From Thermodesulfobacteriota bacterium (GTDB taxonomy: Bacteria; Desulfobacterota; BSN033; UBA1163): a stretch of 64,000 nt of DNA. The stretch spans positions 1 through 64,000 of the forward strand of contig JASEHH010000005.1 in the NCBI GenBank assembly GCA_030017685.1. The letters are read 5' to 3'. Below the pieces are notes generated by a model. The model saw only the letters and a program-made list of their open reading frames with translations, had not been told where the DNA came from and ran no database searches. Positions 35,815 to 44,450 of this stretch are shown one piece after another. Both the position numbers and the translations under genes were made by a program. Numbering within the stretch: the first letter of the stretch is position 1; the number at the start of each line of letters is the position of its first letter.

Positions 35815-37223
35815 TTTGTCACCTCGAATGTCAATGTAGATGTCATCGTCACGAAATCGGCATCCGGATCATTCTTCACCGGTTCTTTATAATTCACCGA
35901 TATGACCTGATGCCCCTTCACCAATTTCACCTTTCCTACGCCTTCTTTGTCTGTTACCGACTGCTTCTGATGGTCCCCTCCCTCTACATCCAATCCTGAA
36001 ATCGGCTTTCCCAGATGGAGGACCCTGAGAGAAAAGAGGTCTCCTGATTTCAACTCGAAAGGGTTTTGGAGAGGAAGAATGTCAAGTTTTGCCTGTGGAA
36101 TTGCCTTTTGGACCGGCTCATTCCAGGAAAAGATGGCCTTCGTATAGTAAAAGGACCGGACCGATTCGACCACTCTGCTCGCCTGTCTCTTGGGAAGGTT
36201 CTTCCATCCGTAGATGGTCTTGGACCAGTAACCGTGATCGATCTCGGCAAAGAGCAGTGAGGGACGTCCTTCGGTATTGATAAGGACACCGCCCTTTTTC
36301 TTTTCTCTTTGCGCATTCATTTCCTTGCCCTGGAGATCGAAGACTTTGATCCCCTTGACCTGGGCAGAGTCGAATTCGAGCCTCTGGGTTCCGTGGCCAT
36401 ACACAACTAAGAGCTCCTCGCCCTTCATTTCAATCCAGAAGTCATGAGCCCACAGGTGCGTGGGAAGGGTCCAGAGGGCGATGACCGCAAAGAAAGCCGG
36501 TAACATTTTCCACAAGGTTGTCATTTTGGGCTGCCATTTGAAGATCAACAGTAGAACGAGAACTGTCACTGTAACCTCGAGGAGGCCCACAGCGGTGAGA
36601 TGGGGGATCATCATCGCAGGGATGGCAATTTTTAGTGGAAAAGGAAAATAGGTAGAAGCTTGGGGGCCGGTCCCATGGAGGTAAGGTTGAAGGCCCAATT
36701 CAATGGCGGCAAAGAACCCTCCCAGGTTGATCGCCAGATAGGAGGCGACCCCTGCCCCAATCAATCGATAGAGGAGACCCCGCGAAGAAGTGGCCTGATC
36801 ACTCAGAGGTATTTTGAATAACTTGTGACATGCTTTGACAAAGACGCGGTACACCGAAAAACCTGTCAGCACTCCCACAAATGCCACATTAAAGCAGTTG
36901 GCACCAATGGCAGTGATCCCTCCATCACCAAAAACCAACGCCTGAATGAATAAGGCAGTGGAGACCGCGAGAATCGCTGCCCACGGGCCCAGAAGCACTG
37001 CGACAAGGGTTGAACCGGTGATGTGCCCGGTCGTTCCTCCTGGTAAAGGAAATGTGAAGATCATGGCCACCATGCTAAAGGCCGATGCCATGGCAAGAAA
37101 GGGGATCTGGGTCACTTCAACGCTCTGTTTGACCTTTCTCGAGGCATACATCCAAATCGGCACCATGACGGCCCAGAGGCCACCATAGGTTATGGGTCCC
37201 AAATATCCATCGGGTATGTGCAT
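35811..37223 (-). CDS. CbiM/NikM-type metal uptake protein fused to a DUF4198/NikK-like periplasmic domain
   Basis: N-terminus MHIPDGYLGPITYGGLWAV and GGTTGHITGSTLVAVLLGPWAAILA; C-terminal half HLWAHDFWIEMKGEELLVVYGHG... Confidence 0.8.
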   Translation of the reverse strand: MHIPDGYLGPITYGGLWAVMVPIWMYASRKVKQSVEVTQIPFLAMASAFSMVAMIFTFPLPGGTTGHITGSTLVAVLLGPWAAILAVSTALFIQALVFGDGGITAIGANCFNVAFVGVLTGFSVYRVFVKACHKLFKIPLSDQATSSRGLLYRLIGAGVASYLAINLGGFFAAIELGLQPYLHGTGPQASTYFPFPLKIAIPAMMIPHLTAVGLLEVTVTVLVLLLIFKWQPKMTTLWKMLPAFFAVIALWTLPTHLWAHDFWIEMKGEELLVVYGHGTQRLEFDSAQVKGIKVFDLQGKEMNAQREKKKGGVLINTEGRPSLLFAEIDHGYWSKTIYGWKNLPKRQASRVVESVRSFYYTKAIFSWNEPVQKAIPQAKLDILPLQNPFELKSGDLFSLRVLHLGKPISGLDVEGGDHQKQSVTDKEGVGKVKLVKGHQVISVNYKEPVKNDPDADFVTMTSTLTFEVTK

Positions 37224-37270
37224 AAATCCTCCTTGTTCAATTTAAAAAACGTGACTTTGTCCGTTCGCCA

Positions 37271-37398
37271 TGTCTGTTTATAAATGTCTTTTTCCGTCAT
37301 GCCGGACTTGATCCGGCATCCAGAGACCCTTGAAAACACTGGATTCCGGCTTTCGCCGGAATGACAATTTTTTAAAAAACGTAATTTATGGACAGACA
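37271..37398. repeat. Nested repeat: TGTCTGTTTATAAAT/ATTTATGGACAGACA arms around REP-like family R copy 5 (37296-37365)
   Basis: gtcatgccggacttgatccggcatccagag...ctggattccggctttcgccggaatgac. Confidence 0.85.
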
Positions 37399-37400
37399 CT

Positions 37401-37457
37401 AAATAAAAAAGCCACGAAGAGTTTCTTTCGCTTCTGCGAAAGTTTGGCCTTCGTGGC
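37401..37457 (-). terminator. Terminator-like hairpin downstream of cooT-like gene
   Basis: GCCACGAAG...CTTTCGCttctGCGAAAG...CTTCGTGGC followed on the - strand by TTTTTTATTT. Confidence 0.65.
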
Positions 37458-37606
37458 CTTAATAGATCATTGAAAATTGTAAAATGCAAAGTTAGCAGTT
37501 CAAAATAATGTTCAGAATGAATATTTTTCTTTTTCTACTTTTACGAATTCATCAATGCTAACTTTTTAATTTACAATTTATATTTTGCATTAAGGTTTAA
37601 GGGGAT

Positions 37607-37795
37607 TTAGACTTCTTCCAGTACAATCCGGTGGTCGAGGAGATTCATCTCCTTGATTCGAGCTTTAATCCTTTTCTGTTCTCCGAAGATATTCTGGAGG
37701 TAGAGCTCCTCCTTTTCCGGGCGAAGGACGGAGATGTCCTCAAGGATCAATTCCTCCTTCCCTTCTTTTAGCAGGTATGCATTGGCCTCACACAT
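37607..37795 (-). CDS. CooT family nickel-binding protein
   Basis: MCEANAYLLKEGKEELILEDISVLRPEKEELYLQNIFGEQKRIKARIKEMNLLDHRIVLEEV. Confidence 0.8.
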   Translation of the reverse strand: MCEANAYLLKEGKEELILEDISVLRPEKEELYLQNIFGEQKRIKARIKEMNLLDHRIVLEEV

Positions 37796-37856
37796 GGGTT
37801 CCTCCTATATAAAATAACGTGTCCGTGCCCGTGTCTCGTGTCCGCACATCCCTTTT

Positions 37857-38282
37857 TCAGTCCTGAATAATTTCCTTTATCCGTTTGATCAATTGGTCAA
37901 TCAAATGGGGAAGGGGTTCCTTGGGGGCTCCGATGATTTCCACATCGGGCATCTTTAAGGGAAGAAGACATTTCGAGGCGGGAGACGATGCAATGGCCTC
38001 TGCCATTTTCGGCGTCAACTCCCCCATCATCGAATTGGCAAGGACGATGGCTGTTGTCCCCACGATCATATCCACTGTCTTAACTGTTTGAACGATGGCG
38101 TTTTCTCCGGAGGCTCCTTTATTCGCCCCTGCCTTTAACATCGCCCCCGTGGCCATGGCGTTTGTCCCTAAGCCGATAAGATCCACTTCTTCTCCGAAGG
38201 CTTCTCGAAGGCGTTTGATCATCAAGCCTCCGATGCCCCCTCCCTGTCCATCAATCACTGCAATCAACTTTTTCTTTTCCAT
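37857..38282 (-). CDS. DUF3842 family protein
   Basis: IAVIDGQGGGIGGLMIKRLREAFGEEVDLIGLGTNAMATGAMLKAGANKGASGENAIVQTV. ATG at 38282. Confidence 0.8.
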   Translation of the reverse strand: MEKKKLIAVIDGQGGGIGGLMIKRLREAFGEEVDLIGLGTNAMATGAMLKAGANKGASGENAIVQTVKTVDMIVGTTAIVLANSMMGELTPKMAEAIASSPASKCLLPLKMPDVEIIGAPKEPLPHLIDQLIKRIKEIIQD

Positions 38283-38286
38283 ATTA

Positions 38287-38345
38287 AAGCAATAAAAAAG
38301 CCACTTGTGGGCCCCCCTTTCCTGAGGCACTTCACCTTCGTGGCT
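38287..38345 (-). promoter_or_regulatory. Leader hairpin with T-run immediately upstream of the DUF3842 start codon; promoter TTGACA (38380-38375)/TTATAT about 17 nt apart
   Basis: - strand: TTGACAAATCCCCCCCGTTCCGTTTATATAAAATTAGCCACGAAGG...CACAAGTGGCTTTTTTATTGCTTTAATATG. Confidence 0.5.
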
Positions 38346-38947
38346 AATTTTATATAAACGGAACGGGGGGGATTTGTCAAATTTTTCTTTTTCTGCCTAC
38401 GCAGAAGACCACGCCTGCGTGCCGTAACGTACTTCGGTGTGCAGGTACAGCCTTGGCCGTGGATGAATTCGTAGCTCCCACCGAAAGCATTCCAGTGCCA
38501 GAGGTATCATGCTTCGGCGGATTTTGTTGAGGGGCGGATAACCCACCGGAGCCCCCGCCTTCGCGAAGGCCGCTTCGGCGGCCGTAGGAAGGTTGGCGAA
38601 ATTTTACCTTTCACTTTCTTATCACTTCAAGAGATTGTTAAAAAATCAAATAATCTATGCCCTCAGACCGTCAGAGCATAAAGAGCAGGTGGTTTGACCC
38701 CTAAAATACTGAGTTTGAACATAGCACCTACAAAGAGTTAGGATTTGCCTGCAGTTGGAGTTGATGATTTCCGATTGAACGGCAAAACTCACCGGCGGCA
38801 ATTCGCCGTCTGCCGGAGGCCTTATAAGCGTTAGGCCACATCAATACCTTATTACTGATGCCTGACCCCAAGCTTGTGCTATTTTCATGAAATTTTTTCG
38901 TTTCGCCTCTTGAGTTTTTTTGGGGGGCAGGTCTCGCATACAAATTT

Positions 38948-39997
38948 TTAGACTCGCTCTTTCTGTATTTTATCCAGCATTGCTTCGGCTTCGGCTATTG
39001 TACGGTCAATTACTTCTTCTACACTGGGAACGTCTTTAATGCCGCCAACATTCTGGCCGGCAAAAAGTATGCCCTCACTGACATCGCCCTGACTAATGGC
39101 CATCAGATGGCGCCTGTTACCAACCGCCTGGCGGGCCAGTACCCACAGCGGTTGTCCCTCTTCCTGTCCCATCATCTGGAAGCTCATGACAATAAATTTC
39201 CCGTACGAGAGCTTCATAAAGTCTTTTACTTCCTTGGCGCCTTTGAAAGCCTCCACCATGGGGAAACCGCTCCTCATCATCTTTTCGGCCGCTTTCGTTT
39301 TCAGTACCCTGCCCAGCATACCGTCAAATACGTTGCTGTACAGTGTATCCTGCTCTGATGCCTCAATGACCAGTTGCTTGTAGTTTTCATGTACCATGCT
39401 TTCCTTGGTAACGGTGAACCGTGTACCCATGGAAATACCATCTGCACCCAATGCCAATGCAGCGGCAAGACCCCTACCGTTGTAGAAACCGCCGGCTGCG
39501 ATTAGGGGAACCGTTACCTGGCCGGCCACTACGGGGATCAGCACAAGCGAAGTCGCTACATCACCATGTGCGGCCGCTTCGTGGCCGGTTACGACCAGCG
39601 CATCGCAACCGAGTTGCTGCGCTTTTGCAGCATGCCTGGCTATCGCTATGGTACCTACTACCTTTCCCCCATATGCATGTACCTGGTCCACAAACCAGGG
39701 CTTGCCCAGTGAGTAGTTTATTACTGGGACTTTCTCATCGATGGCAGCCTGGATATTTTCCTTGGCGTTGGGACCAATTAATATCTGGTTGACGCCAAAA
39801 GGTTTATCAGTAAGCTTCCGGATTTCCCTGATTAATTTGAGCGTGTCTTCGGGACCGCAATGCGCAATTGCCAGGATGCCGAGGCCGCCGGCATTACACA
39901 CCGTGGAAACCAGTTTGGGATCTGTAATCCAGTTCATTCCTGCCAGCATTATCGGATGTTTAATTCCGAATAACTCCGTCATACGTGTTTTGAACAT
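38948..39997 (-). CDS. Nitronate monooxygenase / 2-nitropropane dioxygenase family flavoprotein
   Basis: MLAGMNWITDPKLVSTVCNAGGLGILA, LVVTGHEAAAHGDVATSLVLIPVV, PLIAAGGFYNGRGLAAALALGADGISMGTRF. Confidence 0.9.
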   Translation of the reverse strand: MFKTRMTELFGIKHPIMLAGMNWITDPKLVSTVCNAGGLGILAIAHCGPEDTLKLIREIRKLTDKPFGVNQILIGPNAKENIQAAIDEKVPVINYSLGKPWFVDQVHAYGGKVVGTIAIARHAAKAQQLGCDALVVTGHEAAAHGDVATSLVLIPVVAGQVTVPLIAAGGFYNGRGLAAALALGADGISMGTRFTVTKESMVHENYKQLVIEASEQDTLYSNVFDGMLGRVLKTKAAEKMMRSGFPMVEAFKGAKEVKDFMKLSYGKFIVMSFQMMGQEEGQPLWVLARQAVGNRRHLMAISQGDVSEGILFAGQNVGGIKDVPSVEEVIDRTIAEAEAMLDKIQKERV

Positions 39998-40060
39998 TAA
40001 TCTATTCCTCCTAACGAAGTTACCGAACTCAATTCCGAAAAACTCACCAAAACGCTACAG

Positions 40061-41872
40061 CTAATCCCTGAGAAAATACCGGTCCGGATCGAACACCCGC
40101 AGGGTAGCCAGGTCTCTGTCATCGGGAACAGGAAATTTTGTCGGATCATCGATGACCCTCAAATCCCATCCGCATTGGTCCAGGATCTCCCGGATTGCCA
40201 TATCTCTTCCTTTGGGCAATTGATCTTCAAAATAGGAGGTGAGAGTGAACTCTCGGTCGTCGCCCAGTTTTTCAAACACGCCGAGGGGGGAAACAAGGGT
40301 CCTGGCTGCTGGACCTGGACTTGTTATGAAAGGGAGTTTTTCGACGAAACGTTTCCTGGACTGAGGCATGATCACCACCACTTCCCTGGCGGCGGACATC
40401 ACATCGTTGGCGCCTCCGGAGCCTGTAATTAGCGTCTTCTTTTCAGTAAAGGTAGTGTTCAGGTTTCCAAATTTGTCCACCTGGGCGGCGCTCAGCGTCC
40501 CAAGGCACGCCGTTCGCCGGTTCGGCATCATAATCCCGAGCATGGTGAGAATACTGCCCAATTCAATGCATGTAGGAATATTTGACAGGTTAAAGAGAAA
40601 CGGCTCGCCCGGCCTGGGATCGAACCCGAAAAAGCCCAGTTCCGACACCAGTTCCGCCTCCGCCCCTTCTTCTTTAAGGCCGTATATTGCCACCCAGGCG
40701 GCCAAACTCGCCAGGCCTGCACCGGCGAGAATCAACCTACACGGGCCTTGCCGTATTTTGTTCCTGATGATTTCCGCACCGGCCAGCACTGCCCTCTCTA
40801 AGGGAGAGGGGATAAGGGATCTTGCGCTGATATCAAGGATTTTATCGTTCAGGTCATAGAACCATTCGTTTTGATGAGAACGGCCCTTCAAAAGATGCAC
40901 CCTTTTGCTTCCCAGCCTCGCAAAGTAGTCTTTGCGATCTTTACAACCCAGAATCCATTCCTTGATCCAGACATCCAGTGCCCCTGGATCCTTTGCTGCT
41001 TTTCTAAGCTCGATATAAAATGGGATATCCTCGCAATAGCTGTCTACCCCAGAAAGGCCCTGGCTGTTCAATCCGCTGGGATGCGCACCCATGGGCATTT
41101 CGGATACGGTGCTTACAAAGCTCCCGGGAAGTCTCACCAGATGAGAGTTTTGGCGTATAAAATCCGTGGAGACTATCTTTTCTACGGTTACTATTGCCCC
41201 CTTCCTGCTCCCAAAAATACCGTAAACGTCCTCTCCCCTGGGGGGCATAAAAATGGTATTTCCGAATTTATCGGCGGCATGTCCATGTACTAAGGTGATA
41301 TCGGGATTAAGTGCCCGAACCGCTGCGAGTCCCGGTACTTCTCCGAAGGGATCGTCTATAACCCCGCAGTCCTTCTCGTTGGCAATTGCCATGTCACTTC
41401 CCACAAGGGATCGCGTAGGTAAAAATCCGATGCCCATGGCGCCTGCAAGAAGCCTTAGGGTAAAGGTGAGAAAGCTCCAGTTCTCAAATGAGACCCGATC
41501 CTCACTTAAGATTCGATTATAAACCGGGTTGGGCCCCATTGTAGGATAGGCCTCGCCCACAAATGCAGTGATGGCCTTCTTAATCATCCCGGCGTGGAAT
41601 AGCGTCATTATCGGTCCGTGAAGCGTGCCGGCCACAATGGTGAAGTTCGGTCGCCGATTCCAAAACTGCCTGTACAGTTCGTAAATAGCGGCATGGGAAC
41701 GATAGTGCAGGCCTAAAACGTGAATACTCATTCCCTCCTCGATATTCTGCCGGATGGCCTCGCCTAAAGGCACGAGTTTTGACTTGCCTTCCTCAGGGGG
41801 CAATGAAAAACGTGCCTCGATAATGTCTTGAAAAAATTGATATATTCCTGTCTCAGAGGAAATCATCTCCAC
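40061..41872 (-). CDS. Fused two-domain (alpha+beta) CoA-transferase, glutaconate-type
   Basis: 603 aa; GctA-like half (FVGEAYPTMGPNPVYNRI) and GctB-like half (ELVSELGFFGFDPRPGEPFLFNL; ITGSGGANDVMSAAREVVVIMP). Confidence 0.75.
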   Translation of the reverse strand: MEMISSETGIYQFFQDIIEARFSLPPEEGKSKLVPLGEAIRQNIEEGMSIHVLGLHYRSHAAIYELYRQFWNRRPNFTIVAGTLHGPIMTLFHAGMIKKAITAFVGEAYPTMGPNPVYNRILSEDRVSFENWSFLTFTLRLLAGAMGIGFLPTRSLVGSDMAIANEKDCGVIDDPFGEVPGLAAVRALNPDITLVHGHAADKFGNTIFMPPRGEDVYGIFGSRKGAIVTVEKIVSTDFIRQNSHLVRLPGSFVSTVSEMPMGAHPSGLNSQGLSGVDSYCEDIPFYIELRKAAKDPGALDVWIKEWILGCKDRKDYFARLGSKRVHLLKGRSHQNEWFYDLNDKILDISARSLIPSPLERAVLAGAEIIRNKIRQGPCRLILAGAGLASLAAWVAIYGLKEEGAEAELVSELGFFGFDPRPGEPFLFNLSNIPTCIELGSILTMLGIMMPNRRTACLGTLSAAQVDKFGNLNTTFTEKKTLITGSGGANDVMSAAREVVVIMPQSRKRFVEKLPFITSPGPAARTLVSPLGVFEKLGDDREFTLTSYFEDQLPKGRDMAIREILDQCGWDLRVIDDPTKFPVPDDRDLATLRVFDPDRYFLRD

Positions 41873-42642
41873 CTCTTTTTCCTCTTGTAGCGTTTGTAAC
41901 CCTTTATAGATCCGTCCTTTGTGATTCCAAGATAGAATTCCTTGACATCTTCCTGCTCCTCCAGCCGTTTAGTGGTGTCGGAAAGAACGATCCTTCCGTT
42001 TTCCAGAACGTAACCGAACGCTGCGACATTCAATGCCCGGTGGGCGTTTTGCTCCACCAGCAGGATTGCTGTCCCTTCTTCATTGATTTTTTTGATGATC
42101 CTAAAAATCTCATCAACTATGAGGGGGGACAGGCCAAGAGAGGGTTCATCCAGCAGAAGAAGTTTTGGCCTCGACATTAGGGCCCGGCCGATGGCAACCA
42201 TCTGTTGTTCGCCGCCGCTTAGGGTCTCTGCGCGCTGGCTTTTTTTATCTTTCAAAACAGGAAAATGCCCAAAGACCCTGGCATAATCACTGTCAAGGTC
42301 ATGGTCTTTTCTCCTTATATAGGTCCCCATCCTAAGATTTTCCTGAACAGTAAGCCTTGGGAAAAGCTGCCGACCCTCCGGAACATGGGATATCCCAAGA
42401 CGAACAATCTTTTCAGGGTCCGTCCTCTCAATCCTTTTTCCCATAAATTCGATTGTCCCCTTTTCGGGCTGGTCATCGTTGAGGACCCTGGAAATTGTGC
42501 GCAGAAGGGTTGTCTTGCCGGCACCGTTTGATCCGAGAACCGTGACAATCTGGCCTTCCTTCACTTCGATGGATATCCCCCTGATCGCCTCAATGAAACT
42601 GTCATAATAGGTCTCTATGTTATTAACTTCTAACAACGGCAT
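41863..42642 (-). CDS. Branched-chain amino acid-type ABC transporter ATP-binding protein (LivF family)
   Basis: GSNGAGKTTLLRTISRVL, LSGGEQQMVAIGRALM, LLLDEPSLGLSPLIV. Confidence 0.93.
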   Translation of the reverse strand: MPLLEVNNIETYYDSFIEAIRGISIEVKEGQIVTVLGSNGAGKTTLLRTISRVLNDDQPEKGTIEFMGKRIERTDPEKIVRLGISHVPEGRQLFPRLTVQENLRMGTYIRRKDHDLDSDYARVFGHFPVLKDKKSQRAETLSGGEQQMVAIGRALMSRPKLLLLDEPSLGLSPLIVDEIFRIIKKINEEGTAILLVEQNAHRALNVAAFGYVLENGRIVLSDTTKRLEEQEDVKEFYLGITKDGSIKGYKRYKRKKRWR

Positions 42643-43402
42643 TACTCTCCCCGAGATAGGCATTAATCACCTCTTGATTGGACTGAATCTCCTCAGGTTG
42701 ACCCTCGGCGATGTTCTTACCGTAATCTAGTACTGCAATGCGGTCTGACACCCCCATAACGAGCCGCATGTTATGCTCAACAAGGATGATCGTTACACCG
42801 AGGTCTTCTTGAATATCCTTAATCCATATCATCAGATCCTGAGTCTCTTCCAGGCTCATGCCTGAGGAGACCTCGTCCATTAATAACACTCTTGGTTCAA
42901 GAGCAAGAGCTCGTCCAAGCTCCACGAGTTTTTGCACACCATAAGGCAGCCTTCCAATCCGTTTATTCCTATGCACCTGAAGTTCGAGAAAGTCAATGAC
43001 CTCTTCCGCCTTTCTTCTATGCCCTATCTCTTCCCGCCAGGCCTTTCCGTAGAAGATAGCTTGAGAGAGCAGGCCCGATCTTCTGAAGATATGCCTGCCG
43101 AGAAGGATATTCTCAATAACGGTCATGTTGGTAAAAAGCTCTATGTTTTGAAATGTTCTCGCGATTCCGAGTCTGCTAATCTCGTGAGCCTTCAGTTTCA
43201 ATATGTCTTGGCCTTGAAAAGTGATCTTGCCTCTGTCGGGGTTATACAGCCGGCTAATGCAATTGAATAGAGTCGTCTTTCCCGCACCGTTTGGGCCAAT
43301 AACTGATAAAACCTCCCCTTCATTAACTTCCAGACTCACATTATTGAGAGCCGTAACCCCCCCAAATCTGATTGTCAGATTTTGTACGCATAGGAATTTC
43401 AT
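42623..43402 (-). CDS. Branched-chain amino acid-type ABC transporter ATP-binding protein (LivG family)
   Basis: GPNGAGKTTLFNCISRLY, RLPYGVQKLVELGRALALEPRVLLMDEVSSGM. Confidence 0.93.
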   Translation of the reverse strand: MKFLCVQNLTIRFGGVTALNNVSLEVNEGEVLSVIGPNGAGKTTLFNCISRLYNPDRGKITFQGQDILKLKAHEISRLGIARTFQNIELFTNMTVIENILLGRHIFRRSGLLSQAIFYGKAWREEIGHRRKAEEVIDFLELQVHRNKRIGRLPYGVQKLVELGRALALEPRVLLMDEVSSGMSLEETQDLMIWIKDIQEDLGVTIILVEHNMRLVMGVSDRIAVLDYGKNIAEGQPEEIQSNQEVINAYLGESNAVVRS

Positions 43403-43424
43403 ATTAGATCCGTTTTTTCACCTG

Positions 43425-44450
43425 TTATAGAGGAAACGTTCGCCACCAGTTCCTTATTTTGACCCAAAAGCCATAAAAGCCAATAGGTCGGTAGATTACG
43501 AACAGCATAAGAGTAATACCGTAAACCGCTGCCTGAAGACTGTATCCAGTTTTGACCGCTGCGGGCAAGTAGTCCTTGGTAAAGGAGATGATCTCGGGTA
43601 GTACAGTAATGAAGATCGCCCCCATAACAGAGCCAGTGATTGATCCAAGCCCTCCCACTACAACCATTACGATGAATCCGATGGAATGAAAGAGGGTAAA
43701 GTTGTCAACGCTTATAAAGAGAATGAAATGGGCGTAAAGGCTTCCTGCCAAACCCGCATATATGGCGCTCACCGTGAAGGCCATGGCCTTATACCAGCCA
43801 AGATTAATACCCATAGTTTCAGCCGCGGTCTCGCTGTCTCTGATGGCCATCAAAGTGCGCCCGAAGCTGCTCCTGACCATGTTTTTTGCCATGAAAAGGA
43901 GGATTGCTAAACTGATGAATGTAATGAAGAAGTATTTCTTGTATGAATCGAATGTCAGCCCAAAAATGATTGGTGGAATGACAGCAAATCCGTCGGCCCC
44001 ACCCGTTAAACTTCGCCACTGCAAAATCATTTCATCGGTAACGAATCCGAATGCCATTGTCGCCAGTGCCAGGTAAATTCCCGTAAGCCGGAGTGAAGGA
44101 AGCCCCACAACAAAACCGATAAGTCCCGTGAGGGCGCCTGATGCAGGTAAGGCAAGCAAGAAAGGAACGCCGAGTTTCACGGTTAATATAGAAGAAGTGT
44201 AAGCACCGATAGCCATAAATGCAGCGTGTCCCAAGGAAATGAGTCCTGTAAACCCACTCAAGATATTGAGGCCTACTGCAGCGATGATATTGATGAATAT
44301 CAGATTGAGCATGTAAGCTACATAGTCCCCGCCTATTTGGCAAAAAACGACAATCCCCGCCACGAGAGAAGCAATCCATCCCCATTTATAAAACTTATCA
44401 AAGATACGAATATCTTGCGAATAGCTTTCTCGAAGATCCATTATATTCAC
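43425..44450 (-). CDS. Branched-chain amino acid-type ABC permease (LivM family)
   Basis: LNILSGFTGLISLGHAAFMAIGAYTSSIL, VVGGLGSITGSVMGAI. Confidence 0.93.
   Translation of the reverse strand: MNIMDLRESYSQDIRIFDKFYKWGWIASLVAGIVVFCQIGGDYVAYMLNLIFINIIAAVGLNILSGFTGLISLGHAAFMAIGAYTSSILTVKLGVPFLLALPASGALTGLIGFVVGLPSLRLTGIYLALATMAFGFVTDEMILQWRSLTGGADGFAVIPPIIFGLTFDSYKKYFFITFISLAILLFMAKNMVRSSFGRTLMAIRDSETAAETMGINLGWYKAMAFTVSAIYAGLAGSLYAHFILFISVDNFTLFHSIGFIVMVVVGGLGSITGSVMGAIFITVLPEIISFTKDYLPAAVKTGYSLQAAVYGITLMLFVIYRPIGFYGFWVKIRNWWRTFPL

Noticed and set aside
38728-38943. 71 aa - strand ORF, and an attC-like GTTAGGC site near 38830
   Set aside because: No paired complementary RYYYAAC/GTTRRRY arrangement or integrase; the ORF lies in mosaic repeat DNA.
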